A DNA stretch of 64,000 bases from Mycobacterium sp. URHB0044 (GTDB taxonomy: Bacteria; Actinomycetota; Actinomycetes; Mycobacteriales; Mycobacteriaceae). Below are positions 8,963-17,030 of this stretch, piece after piece; position 1 is the stretch's first letter, and each line of letters opens with the position of its first letter. Position numbers and translations under genes: made by a program. The stretch covers positions 62,001-126,000 of the forward strand of contig NZ_JIAW01000006.1 in NCBI RefSeq assembly GCF_000620625.1. Direction: 5' to 3'. The notes below the pieces were generated by a model. It saw only the letters and a list, made by a program, of their open reading frames with translations, did no database searches and had not been told where the DNA came from.

Positions 8963-9370
8963 ATGTCTCCGATACTGCTCAGTGCCCACGTCATCCTGGC
9001 CATCCTCGCCATCGGCCCAATCGCCGTGGCGGCAAGCATCTTTCCGCGCTATGCCACGACTTCGTCGGTCGCCGCGGTGCTGCACCGGATCTGCATGACC
9101 TACGCAGCCGTCGGCTTGGCGGTGCCGCTTCTCGGTGTCGCGACCGCGATGGCCATGGGGGTGCTCACCGACACCTGGGTGCTGGTGTCGATCGGGCTGA
9201 CCGTCGTTGCGGCGGGGATCCTGGTGGCGGCGATCCTGCCCGCACAGCGCGCCGTGCTCGACGGCGCGTCCGCAGGTCGGCTTGCCATGGCCACGGGCAT
9301 CTTCAACCTGCTGTGGGTGGCCGTGACGATCCTGATGATCGTGCGCCCGGGTTCGTCGACGGGCGCGTAG
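8963..9370 (+). CDS. small integral membrane protein, four helices
   Basis: 135 residues from the ATG at 8963 (MSPILLSAHVILAILAIGP). Four hydrophobic helices with short loops. The composition and the HxxxAxxxxGP start resemble DUF2269-type membrane proteins. No catalytic motif is visible. It follows the fusion gene by 79 nt on the same strand and may be co-transcribed. The upstream in-frame ATG at 8906 adds a hydrophilic leader with no family resemblance and was not used. Confidence 0.65.
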   Translation: MSPILLSAHVILAILAIGPIAVAASIFPRYATTSSVAAVLHRICMTYAAVGLAVPLLGVATAMAMGVLTDTWVLVSIGLTVVAAGILVAAILPAQRAVLDGASAGRLAMATGIFNLLWVAVTILMIVRPGSSTGA

Positions 9371-9396
9371 TCAAGCCAGGAGCGGCACCGACTCCA

Positions 9397-9451
9397 CGAC
9401 TGTGCGTCTGACGAGAAAAACGGCGCGCAAATCTCGTCACGCGCACAGTCG
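9397..9451. terminator. long inverted repeat between convergent genes
   Basis: Arms CGACTGTGCG (9397-9406) and CGCACAGTCG (9442-9451) flank a second perfect pair TGACGAGA (9409-9416) / TCTCGTCA (9432-9439), separated by a 2-nt internal mismatch, with a 15-nt loop. It lies between a rightward and a leftward gene, so a bidirectional terminator is the simplest role. There is no U tract. See the finding on the family of such palindromes. Confidence 0.6.
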
Positions 9452-9476
9452 CGGCCCACGTCCGTCCCCAACACAA

Positions 9477-10460
9477 CTAAGCCAGCAGCGGCACCGATTC
9501 GTGCGGCTCCGGCAGCAGGATCTCGAACATCGCCCGGCGTGAGGAGACGAGTTTGACGTCGGTGAACCCGCTGCCCGACAACCGGATTCGACACGTGGCG
9601 AGCGCCGAGTTGTAGCAGTACTTGGTGTGGCCGGTGGTATCGAAGTACGTCAATCCGATCACGTCGGATGGTTCGGCGGTCATCTCCCCCTCCATCGTCA
9701 TCTCCCCTACCCTGCCGCCGAACGACCACGAGAACGGCCAGTACTCGCCATGGGTGTGACGTGTGCCGAGAACCGACCTGACCGCGAATTCCCTTCCGCC
9801 ATGGCGCAACACGAACAACGTCGCCGCGGGCAGCGAGACGGGTCCGACGGCGGCGTGGGCAGTGACGATCTCGAGCGTCGCAGCGGGCGCATCGTCGAAT
9901 CCGCACACCTGGCCGAACGCATAGGCGGGGGTGTGTCGTCGGCCCCAGTTGTGGTTGACGCTGCCCGTCCACTGCTGCACGTCCAGGCCCGTCCCGTCGA
10001 GCTCCAGCCGACCGTCGAACGTCGCCAGCGGGTGACGGACCAACGTCTTCGCCGTCGGAAAGGGCGCCCGATACCCACGGTCGGTCAGCAGTTTCACGGG
10101 CGCCTCCTCGTCGGCGTCGATGCGCAGATCCCACGTCGCGCGGCGGTCATCGTCGGTGACGGTGCCCCGCACGGAGGCGTCGTCGATCGTGGTCTCACCG
10201 ATTCGCGCGGTCCACGCATCGGCCCCGGACTCGTAGCGGTAGTCGGACGCCTCGATCGGATGTCCGACCTTCAACGCCCGGTTCCCCGCACCGGCCGGAT
10301 CGAACACCATCACCCACACGTCGGCCACCGCTTCCCCGGCCGTGGGCAGCAGCAACGTCTCCCGCAGCCAGAGCGCCAGAGGCTGGTCGGGGTGGTTGGC
10401 GCGGACGAAACGGCTCTCGTAATAGGGCGGCTTGACCGGCTTCACGGCCCCAGCATCCAT
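9477..10460 (-). CDS. lipocalin-like (CrtC/AttH-type) protein of unknown function
   Basis: 327 residues, no signal peptide. The centre carries TGSVNHNWGRRHTPAYAFGQVCGFD, which resembles the NHxWG motif of the hydroxyneurosporene-synthase/AttH family, a double lipocalin-like beta fold that includes carotenoid 1,2-hydratases. The remaining sequence is rich in beta strand and has no other motif I recognise. There is no carotenoid gene nearby, so a carotenoid role is not supported. A hydrophobic-ligand-binding protein or hydratase is possible. It is convergent with the upstream membrane gene and separated from it by the palindrome. Confidence 0.55.
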   Translation of the reverse strand: MDAGAVKPVKPPYYESRFVRANHPDQPLALWLRETLLLPTAGEAVADVWVMVFDPAGAGNRALKVGHPIEASDYRYESGADAWTARIGETTIDDASVRGTVTDDDRRATWDLRIDADEEAPVKLLTDRGYRAPFPTAKTLVRHPLATFDGRLELDGTGLDVQQWTGSVNHNWGRRHTPAYAFGQVCGFDDAPAATLEIVTAHAAVGPVSLPAATLFVLRHGGREFAVRSVLGTRHTHGEYWPFSWSFGGRVGEMTMEGEMTAEPSDVIGLTYFDTTGHTKYCYNSALATCRIRLSGSGFTDVKLVSSRRAMFEILLPEPHESVPLLA

Positions 10461-10486
10461 TACCTGAGCGGTGACGGGGACCAGGA

Positions 10487-12145
10487 TCAGGATGTGGTGT
10501 CGGAAAATTCCGCTGCATGTGGCTTGGCGACATCGTCCCAGCCACTGCGCTGAAAACGGAGCCGAACCAGCAGCTCGTCCCAGTGCTCGAAGCGGGTGGC
10601 GTGTGAGAGTGGTTTGTCGAGGTCGTCGACCGCCAGCACCGCCGGATCGTCATCCGGTCGGTCGCGATAGTCGAGCAGCACGGCGCGGTGGTGATCCGCC
10701 TCCAGCACGATCAGCCTTTCCGCGCCGACGTGGCGCCGCTTCCACGGCGTTTCGCCCGGCGGAAAGGCAATCCGGTCCGAGAGGACGGCGAGGTTGACGA
10801 CGAACTCCAACGGCACGGGAAGGCGCATCACTTCGAGATCCGCGGCTCTGCCGTCGATCTCGATCTCGACGAACCGCGACGCGACGCCGCCGCCGTTCTT
10901 GGCACGCCACAGCGTGACGAGGCTCGCTGGCAACGTCACGCGGAGCCGTGCGTGCGTCTCGGCGATCAGGTCGTCATCGGCGAAAAGCTTCGGCTCCGAT
11001 CCGTCCTTGCCGTAGCTGGCGCTGACGTAGAAGGGATGCTTCTTCCCCGCGCCCCAAAACCGCCGGGCGCGGTTGCCTTCCGATGCCTCTCCCAGCGGTT
11101 TGTCGAGATTGCGTCGTGACGGCGGGCGGTGGGCGACGCGTTCGCGCCGGAGGGCCGCAAAGAACGCGTCGAAGTCGTCGAAGGCGATGTCGATCGGATC
11201 CTCGCCGGGCTTGTCATAGTCGACGATCAACACTCGCGGCAGGGGCCCGCCCGAAAAGTCGAGAAGCGTCATGTCGCCGTAGCGGGCCTGCAAGATGACG
11301 AGACGGTCGGCGTTGGCCGGAACGTCGTCCGGATCGTGGGTGAAGTCCTCGTAGTGCTCGGCGACGGTGCGCAGCTTCTCGAGCGGAACGAGCGACGAAT
11401 AGTCGATGGAGAACGCGCCGCGCCAATCGTCGTAGACGGGCCGCGGCTCCGGTTTCAGTGGCACGTACATCGAGCCGACGTAGCCGCCGTTCATCACGCC
11501 GTACAGCTTGCGAAGCGTTTCGGGCAGCCGTAACCCCAGCCGTTCCTCCGCGGCCACGATCATGTCCTCGCGAGCCGCGAGCGGCGGCTTCACGACGATC
11601 TCCCCACGCCGTTCCAGCGCCTCCCGCGCTGCGTTGACCCGCCAGTAGCCGGGAGACTTGAAGAATGTGTCGAGCGTGAGCGGTGTCGGGTCAACGTCAA
11701 GCTCGAGTTCGTCGGTCGACGTGCTGACCTCCGCGGCGGCGGCCGGCACCGGAGTGTCCTCGAGGCGGATGATCGCGACGCTGACCGCCACGCCGACGGC
11801 GAGCAGAATTCCCGCCCCGAGCGCGTCAACCCCCGACAACGCCGCAATCGGCCGGTATCCGGCCGCCAGCCTGCCTAGACCCAGGCCGACGAGATAGAGC
11901 GCCCCGGCCAAGATTGCCTGGATGGGCAGTGTCGCAAGCGTTGCCAGCATGATCTGCTTCGCACCGCCCATGCGCCAGGCGGCCTTCCACGACGTCCATT
12001 TACCCAGTGCATAGAGTGCCGTGAACGTCGGCGCCGCCAATGCGACGATCCACGGCGAACGATGCAGCCAGCCCGCCACGATCATCGCCACGACGATGGT
12101 CAACGCAGCTGTGAGCCTGATACCGCCGGCGCGGTCGGATTTCAT
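10487..12145 (-). CDS. membrane-anchored protein with tandem SMI1/KNR4-like domains
   Basis: 552 residues from the ATG at 12145, with AGGGGAG 5 nt upstream. Three to four N-terminal hydrophobic helices (about 10-120) are followed by two cytoplasmic SMI1/KNR4-like repeats: about 190-330 (AEERLGLRLPETLRKLYGVMNGG ... RLVILQARYGDMTLLDFSG) and about 385-540 (ARLRVTLPASLVTLWRAKNGGG ... RLIVLEADHHRAVLLDYRD). SMI1/KNR4 folds are common as immunity proteins in polymorphic toxin systems and as scaffolds. No adjacent toxin gene is visible, so immunity is not claimed. The two repeats share the xLPxxLxxLWxxxNGG and LDYxxxPxxDP motifs. Confidence 0.7.
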   Translation of the reverse strand: MKSDRAGGIRLTAALTIVVAMIVAGWLHRSPWIVALAAPTFTALYALGKWTSWKAAWRMGGAKQIMLATLATLPIQAILAGALYLVGLGLGRLAAGYRPIAALSGVDALGAGILLAVGVAVSVAIIRLEDTPVPAAAAEVSTSTDELELDVDPTPLTLDTFFKSPGYWRVNAAREALERRGEIVVKPPLAAREDMIVAAEERLGLRLPETLRKLYGVMNGGYVGSMYVPLKPEPRPVYDDWRGAFSIDYSSLVPLEKLRTVAEHYEDFTHDPDDVPANADRLVILQARYGDMTLLDFSGGPLPRVLIVDYDKPGEDPIDIAFDDFDAFFAALRRERVAHRPPSRRNLDKPLGEASEGNRARRFWGAGKKHPFYVSASYGKDGSEPKLFADDDLIAETHARLRVTLPASLVTLWRAKNGGGVASRFVEIEIDGRAADLEVMRLPVPLEFVVNLAVLSDRIAFPPGETPWKRRHVGAERLIVLEADHHRAVLLDYRDRPDDDPAVLAVDDLDKPLSHATRFEHWDELLVRLRFQRSGWDDVAKPHAAEFSDTTS

Positions 12146-12230
12146 CCGCTCCCCTACGCATTCCAAACACGGGTTGTTTCAACAGAACTCATTTTACGTG
12201 GATGAGTAACCGCGGGTGCGCGGCACGACT

Positions 12231-12247
12231 GCACCGCGTTGCGGTGC
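12231..12247. repeat. short perfect palindrome in a divergent promoter region
   Basis: GCACCGC-GTT-GCGGTGC, 7-nt arms and 3-nt loop, in the 169-nt region between the divergent SMI1/KNR4 and cyclase genes. A weaker GTTG-TTT-CAAC lies at 12173-12183. Either could be an operator or an RNA hairpin. No regulator gene is adjacent. Confidence 0.35.
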
Positions 12248-12314
12248 GGGACTCGACACGACAGCAGAGCCGTGCGGCGCCGATCGAGGTCATGTCCGCG
12301 ACCATACTTGAGCG

Positions 12315-13100
12315 GTGACGGGAACCATGCTTGCCATTTACGGGCTCGCAGCGGTCGCGGTCGTCGAGGCGATCGCATTGCTCGTGCTTTGGCGACAGCT
12401 GACGAAGCGCGACGGCGAGCTGGCCGAGCTGCGGCACAGGCTCGACGCCCGCGCCAACCTCATCTCCGGTGGTCGAGAGGCCGTCAAGTCGGTCTGGCAG
12501 ACCGCCAACATCCTGCGCAAGGAAGGCTTCGGCGCGGCAGTCCGGTCGTCGATCGAAGACCTGGCCGACTGGGCCGAGGTGGAGCGGCCCGACCTGGCCC
12601 GGCTGTCCCCGAGCGGCCGCGTCGCGATCCTCTTCTCGGACATCGAGGAGTCCACCGCACTCAACGAGCGGATCGGTGACCGGGCATGGGTCCGGTTGAT
12701 CGACCGGCACGACAAGATGGTCGGCAGGCACGTGAAGCGGCACTCGGGGTACGTCGTCAAGAGCCAGGGCGACGGGTTCATGATCGCGTTCGCGCAGCCC
12801 GAGGAGGCGGTGCGGTGTGGCCTCGACATTCAACGTGAACTTCAGAAGCGGCACAATGGGATTCGGGTACGCATCGGCATCCACGCGGGTAAGTCCGTGC
12901 GGCGGGGCGACGACCTGTTCGGCCGTAACGTCGCAATGGCGGCGCGCGTGGCCGCGGCAGCCGACGGCGGAGACGTACTGGTCAGCGAATCGGTGCGCGA
13001 GGCCGTCAGCGATCGGGACGGCATCGCCTTCGACGACGGCCGCGACGTGGAGCTGAAGGGGTTCAGCGGAACCCACCGGCTGTACGCGCTGTCGAAGTGA
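12315..13100 (+). CDS. membrane-anchored class III adenylate/guanylate cyclase
   Basis: 261 residues, GTG start. One N-terminal membrane helix (about 5-28), a coiled-coil-prone linker, and a cyclase homology domain from about 100. Metal-binding Asp109 (LFSDIEEST) and Asp153 (QGDG), and substrate-type residues Lys149 and Asp200, fit an adenylate cyclase. The transition-state Arg211 is present, but the usual Asn four residues before it is Ala207 (GRNVAMAAR). An Asn sits two residues earlier. The enzyme may be weakly active or use a rearranged site. Divergent from the SMI1/KNR4 gene and convergent with a 53-residue membrane protein 7 nt downstream. Confidence 0.82.
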   Translation: MTGTMLAIYGLAAVAVVEAIALLVLWRQLTKRDGELAELRHRLDARANLISGGREAVKSVWQTANILRKEGFGAAVRSSIEDLADWAEVERPDLARLSPSGRVAILFSDIEESTALNERIGDRAWVRLIDRHDKMVGRHVKRHSGYVVKSQGDGFMIAFAQPEEAVRCGLDIQRELQKRHNGIRVRIGIHAGKSVRRGDDLFGRNVAMAARVAAAADGGDVLVSESVREAVSDRDGIAFDDGRDVELKGFSGTHRLYALSK

Positions 13101-13107
13101 GAGACGC

Positions 13108-13269
13108 CTATTCGGTAGCTCCCGCCTCGGCGGCTCGCTGGTGCAGCCGCGCCCGGATGTCGTCCGCGGTATAGGCATTGCGCTTGCGTTGATCGCGCGC
13201 CACCAGGACACCACCTGCCACTACGCCCGCAACTCCAGCCATTCCGATCCACTTCCAGATGCCTCGCAT
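13108..13269 (-). CDS. small single-helix membrane protein (53 residues)
   Basis: Reads ATG at 13269 to TAG at 13108. The N terminus MRGIWKWIGMAGVAGVVAGG is a membrane helix. It is followed by a charged segment VARDQRKR and a helical tail containing AYTADDIRARLHQR. Hydrophobic helix, positive-inside charges and the conserved-looking YTxDDIRxRLHxR tail are what mycobacterial small membrane proteins look like. It starts 23 nt from the divergent YiiX-like gene and ends 7 nt from the cyclase stop. Function unknown. Alternative: a chance frame, but the amphipathic organisation argues against that. Confidence 0.6.
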   Translation of the reverse strand: MRGIWKWIGMAGVAGVVAGGVLVARDQRKRNAYTADDIRARLHQRAAEAGATE

Positions 13270-13292
13270 GATCAAAGTCTGCCTAAGCTGCG

Positions 13293-13988
13293 GTGGTGAA
13301 TGCGAACACGGTGCCTCTGAGCCGCGCGCTGGCCGAGACGCGGACGGGTGACGTCTGGCTGTTTCGCGGCGAATCCGGACCAGATCGGGCGATTCAGACG
13401 CTGACGAATGCCCCGGTGAATCACGTCGGGATCACCGTCGCGATCGACGATCTGCCACCGCTGATCTGGCACGCCGAACTCGGCGACAAGCTGCAATGTC
13501 TGTGGAGCGGTACCAACCATCGCGGCGTGCAGCTCAACGATCTGCGCCAGGCCGTGGAGCGGTGGATGCTCACCTACGGTCAGCGGTGCTGGCTGCGTCA
13601 ACTCACCCCGTATGCGAGCCGCGAGCAGGAGGACGAGCTGCTGCGGGTGATCGCGAGGATGGACGGCACCGCGTTCCCGACCACCGCACGGCTGACCGGG
13701 CGCTGGGTGCGTGGCCGGTTGCCGATCGTCAGCGACTTCACCAGGGGCCTGCCCTTCGTGCACCGCCGCGTGCGGGAATCGGCCGAACGGAAGAAGGCCG
13801 AGCGCAAGGTCGCCGTCGAGACCGCGTACTGCGCCGAGACGGTGGCCATCACGTACGAGGAGATGGGCCTGCTCACCACCGAGAAGCACTACAACTGGTT
13901 CGACCCCGGCTCATTTTGGAGCGGCGACACGCTGCCGCTGGCCGAGGGATACCAGCTGAGCGACGAAATCGCGGTCGTGCTCGACTGA
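13293..13988 (+). CDS. YiiX-like permuted papain-fold protein
   Basis: 231 residues, starting at GTG 13293 or GTG 13296. Two motifs place it with the permuted NlpC/P60-like cysteine hydrolases (YiiX/LRAT group): a His in NHVGITVAI (about residue 45), with TGDVWLFRG before it, and a Cys in TAYCAETVAITYEEMG (about residue 190). These families act on amide or ester bonds in lipids or peptidoglycan-like substrates. There is no signal peptide, so it is probably cytosolic or peripheral. It is divergent from the small membrane protein with a 23-nt spacer, so their promoters must overlap the genes. Confidence 0.6.
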   Translation: MVNANTVPLSRALAETRTGDVWLFRGESGPDRAIQTLTNAPVNHVGITVAIDDLPPLIWHAELGDKLQCLWSGTNHRGVQLNDLRQAVERWMLTYGQRCWLRQLTPYASREQEDELLRVIARMDGTAFPTTARLTGRWVRGRLPIVSDFTRGLPFVHRRVRESAERKKAERKVAVETAYCAETVAITYEEMGLLTTEKHYNWFDPGSFWSGDTLPLAEGYQLSDEIAVVLD

Positions 13989-14083
13989 GCGGACCGCCGC
14001 CATCGGTCCAAGACAACTAGATGTGTGCGACGTCACACCGCCCCAGGCATAATCCAGCTGAAGTATGCGTTCTTGTGCATGGA

Positions 14084-14122
14084 TCGGCCCGTCGATAATC
14101 ATCCCCGAGGTCGGCGGGCCGA
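14084..14122. terminator. hairpin between convergent genes
   Basis: TCGGCCCG (14084-14091) pairs perfectly with CGGGCCGA (14115-14122) across a 23-nt loop, in the 168-nt gap between two convergent genes. A candidate terminator without a U tract. The loop is long, so this is a weak call. Confidence 0.35.
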
Positions 14123-14156
14123 CCACTCCAAACCGCCAACGCCTTCAGGGCATTCG

Positions 14157-14600
14157 CTAAGGCAAGCCGCGCGGACCCTGAGGTTTCGGCGGCGGCGGGT
14201 CCGCGATGTACGGGCACGTCGTTTCTATCTCGAATTGATGTGCCTGGACCTCACCGGGATTCGGCGGCATCCGTCCGCTGAAGTTGTAGGTGTCGTCCAC
14301 CTTGGTCGCCACGACCTCGCGCGGATCGGCGACGAAGCCGGCCGCATCGTCGTACCGTAGGCCTGCGCGCTCGACGACGAGCCGACCCCGCCGGCTGAGC
14401 ATCACGCGGACGGTTTTCTTGCCGCCGTCTTCGTTCACCAGGATGAGGAGCCTGCCGTCGGGTTGGGCGGTGCAGTGCACCACGCCTTTGATCGTCTCCG
14501 TTCGGCCGTCGAAGACCACCGTCGTATCGGACGGGGTCTCGTGTCCGCAGCAGCAGAGCACCGACGCGACAAACGGGATCACAGCCATCCGAGCCAGCAC
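14157..14600 (-). CDS. LpqH (19-kDa antigen)-like lipoprotein
   Basis: 147 residues (or 143 from the inner ATG). After a short hydrophobic N terminus comes a domain resembling the mycobacterial 19-kDa lipoprotein family: VVHCTAQPDGRLLILVNE with its Cys, then KVDDTYNFSGRM and a terminal FEIETTCPY Cys expected to form the family disulfide. The lipobox is unusual: three consecutive Cys at 16-18 (VASVLCCCG) and no canonical [LVI][AST][GAS]C. It starts 10 nt after the preceding serine-hydrolase lipoprotein, so both are one operon and both are envelope proteins. Function of the family is not firmly known. Confidence 0.65.
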   Translation of the reverse strand: MLARMAVIPFVASVLCCCGHETPSDTTVVFDGRTETIKGVVHCTAQPDGRLLILVNEDGGKKTVRVMLSRRGRLVVERAGLRYDDAAGFVADPREVVATKVDDTYNFSGRMPPNPGEVQAHQFEIETTCPYIADPPPPKPQGPRGLP

Positions 14601-14610
14601 CGCGGTGCGC

Positions 14611-15915
14611 CTACTTGGTGGTAGTGGGAGTCGACGGCGGCACCAGGTTCAACCCGGTGTAAATCTCGTCGAGCATCGGCGCGAGCATCGCCTGCGCCGT
14701 GGTCCTGCCGTCGGGAGTGAGCGTCAGGTTGGTCCAAATAACAAGCGCCACATCGTTGTCCGGGTCGTAGCCCATGAAGGAGTTGAAGCCGGGCATTTCA
14801 CCACCGTGGTAGAACATGGCGGCGTTCGGGCCGAATCGCTGATACGAAATCCCATACCCGTACTTCTGCCCGTCGGGCGCCGCCGGATCTTCGGCCTGCG
14901 GGCTCGCCAACCACTGCTGGTGGAAGTCGACGTTGAAGACGTTGCCCGACACCAGCGCCTTCATCCAGGTGGCCAGGTCGTCGGCCGTCGAGATCCCTCC
15001 CCCGGCGGCAGTGGCGTACGAGGAGTTCTGGTTTGTGTAGTCGATCGGCTTCAACGTGCCGGCCTCTGCGGCGGCTTGCATGTCGGCGGGGTACGGGTCG
15101 TCGGCGAGCGCGTAGAGGCTGCCGCCGTACATGTAGCCATGTGAGTACGGAGCAGGGATCGAGGTGTCGTCGACGGCGGGCAGCGACGTCTGCGTGAGGC
15201 CGACCGGGCCGAACAACCGGTCACGAAACTGCTGGGCCAACGGCCGCCCTGCGATCTTCTCGGCGATGAGCCCCAGCAACGCGTAATTGGTGTTGCTGTA
15301 CTCGTATTCGGCGTCGGGCGCGAACTGCGGAGGATGCCGGAACGCGATGGCCAAGACCTCCTGCGGCGTCCATACCCGTGCTGGGTCGGCATCCATCGCC
15401 TCGGAGAGCCCAGGGTCGCCGGTGTAACCGTAGAGCCCACTGCGCATCTTCAAAAGCTGTGCGACGGTGATGTTCTCGCCATTCGGCACGTCGGGCACGT
15501 ACGTGGATACCGGGTCACTGAACTTCAGCTTGCCATCCTGGGCGAGCAGCACGATGATCGCCGCGGTCATGGTCTTGGTGTTCGAGGCGATCCGAAAATG
15601 AGTGCTCGCCGCAGGCGACGTCTGCTTGCCGAGTTCGGTGGTGCCGACTGCCGCGTTGAAGTTGCCCTGCGGGGTGCGCAGCACCACCATCGCCCCAGGG
15701 ACTTTAAGCTTTTCGGCGACGGCCGCCACGGCTGCCTGAAACGCCTGGGGATCGATGGTCTTCAGCGCCGATTCCTTCGACGCGGAGCTGGTCGCGGTGG
15801 TGGTCGTGGCGCCCGGGGTCGAAGTCGTCGGCTCAGTCGTGGACGAGCAGCTTGCGATCGACACTGCCACGCACGTCGCAAACGCAGCGACACATCGCGC
15901 TTGGGAACCGATCAT
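14611..15915 (-). CDS. beta-lactamase/DD-peptidase-like serine hydrolase lipoprotein
   Basis: 434 residues from the ATG at 15915, chosen because it gives a clean lipoprotein signal peptide with lipobox SIASC (Cys23). A Thr/Ser-rich linker follows. The class C beta-lactamase-related domain has SNTK (Ser111, Lys114), YSN (206-208) and HGG (370-372, replacing KTG). These enzymes act in the periplasm as D-amino-acid peptidases, esterases or transferases. Real beta-lactamase activity is not implied. The frame opens 60 nt further upstream, but that segment is arginine-rich. Operon with the LpqH-like gene. Confidence 0.82.
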   Translation of the reverse strand: MIGSQARCVAAFATCVAVSIASCSSTTEPTTSTPGATTTTATSSASKESALKTIDPQAFQAAVAAVAEKLKVPGAMVVLRTPQGNFNAAVGTTELGKQTSPAASTHFRIASNTKTMTAAIIVLLAQDGKLKFSDPVSTYVPDVPNGENITVAQLLKMRSGLYGYTGDPGLSEAMDADPARVWTPQEVLAIAFRHPPQFAPDAEYEYSNTNYALLGLIAEKIAGRPLAQQFRDRLFGPVGLTQTSLPAVDDTSIPAPYSHGYMYGGSLYALADDPYPADMQAAAEAGTLKPIDYTNQNSSYATAAGGGISTADDLATWMKALVSGNVFNVDFHQQWLASPQAEDPAAPDGQKYGYGISYQRFGPNAAMFYHGGEMPGFNSFMGYDPDNDVALVIWTNLTLTPDGRTTAQAMLAPMLDEIYTGLNLVPPSTPTTTK

Positions 15916-16081
15916 CGTTCGCCAGCACCGCCTCGAATATGGGCCTCGCCTACCGCGCCGAGCACCGGCAGACATGGGCCTACCATTCGCCGAACCCTAG
16001 GCCGTTTGCGCAAGTCGAGCCGAGCGTTTGACGAACGAACCTAGAATCGCGGCCATCGGCCCAGGCGTACGAGGAGTCCAC

Positions 16082-16975
16082 GTGCCCGCAGAAGGACATA
16101 TCCGGGTGGGCACCCGGACTGTCACCTATCTCGAAGTCGGTGACCCGGGTGGGGCGCTGGTACTGCACAACCACGGCGGACCTTCGAGCCGCCTCGAGGC
16201 CGAGCTCTTCGATTCCGAAGCGAAGGCCAATGGCTTGCGGTTCGTCTGCGCGGACCGCCCCGGCATCGGAGCGTCTGATCCACAGCCGGACCGGACCTTC
16301 AAGTGCTGGGCCGACGACCTCCTGCTGCTGTCCGACTCCTTCGGTGCACACCAATTCGCGGTCACCGGCTGGTCGGAGGGCGGACCGTGGGCGCTTGCGG
16401 CGGCCGCCTACCTCGACCCTGAACGCCTCGTCCATGTCGCGTGCATCGGCGGTGCCAGTTACGGAACGTTCGGACCGAACTGGGCTGCGAAATACCAAAG
16501 CAGGGCGGACGCACTGGGTGGGCGTTTGGCGCTGCACTTCCGCCCCGGCTTCAAGCTGATGTACGACGTGCTTGGCATGAGCGCCAAGCACTTCGAGGAA
16601 GGCTATGGGAAGGCGATATTGAAGTCGGTGAATGCGGCGGATCGGGAGGTGCTGGCCGACGACACGGTCATGGCGTCGTTTCTGGCGGCAAGCCGAGAAT
16701 GCTTCCGACACGGTGCGGACGGACTCGTCGTCGATGCCACGATCCTCTACGACGCGTGGCCATTCGACATCACGGAAGTACGGCGCCCCATCCACTTCTG
16801 GCAGGGCGACGCCGACACGCTGGTGCCCGAGGTGATCAATGAGACGGTGGCGGATCAGACGCCCGGCGCCGTCTGGCACCCGATCAGCGGTGGTGGCCAC
16901 TTCATCGCCGTGAGTCACGCGGGCGAGATCCTGGCGCTGGCGGCCAACGACCTTGCGGCGGCGCCAAAATCATGA
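16082..16975 (+). CDS. alpha/beta hydrolase
   Basis: 297 residues from GTG 16082, selected because GAGGAG sits 5 nt upstream (16071-16076). A TTG at 16028 would add 18 residues but has no such site. Motifs: HNHGGPSSR oxyanion region (about 29-37), GWSEGG nucleophile elbow (Ser98), QGDADTLVP acid, GGGHF His. It belongs to the proline-iminopeptidase/haloperoxidase-like branch. No signal peptide, so cytosolic. Divergent from the serine-hydrolase lipoprotein. The substrate cannot be inferred. Confidence 0.8.
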   Translation: MPAEGHIRVGTRTVTYLEVGDPGGALVLHNHGGPSSRLEAELFDSEAKANGLRFVCADRPGIGASDPQPDRTFKCWADDLLLLSDSFGAHQFAVTGWSEGGPWALAAAAYLDPERLVHVACIGGASYGTFGPNWAAKYQSRADALGGRLALHFRPGFKLMYDVLGMSAKHFEEGYGKAILKSVNAADREVLADDTVMASFLAASRECFRHGADGLVVDATILYDAWPFDITEVRRPIHFWQGDADTLVPEVINETVADQTPGAVWHPISGGGHFIAVSHAGEILALAANDLAAAPKS

Positions 16976-17030
16976 GCGGACACGTCTGTCGCTACGCCTG
17001 ACGGCATCAGGACTGGGTTAGCCTCGGCCC

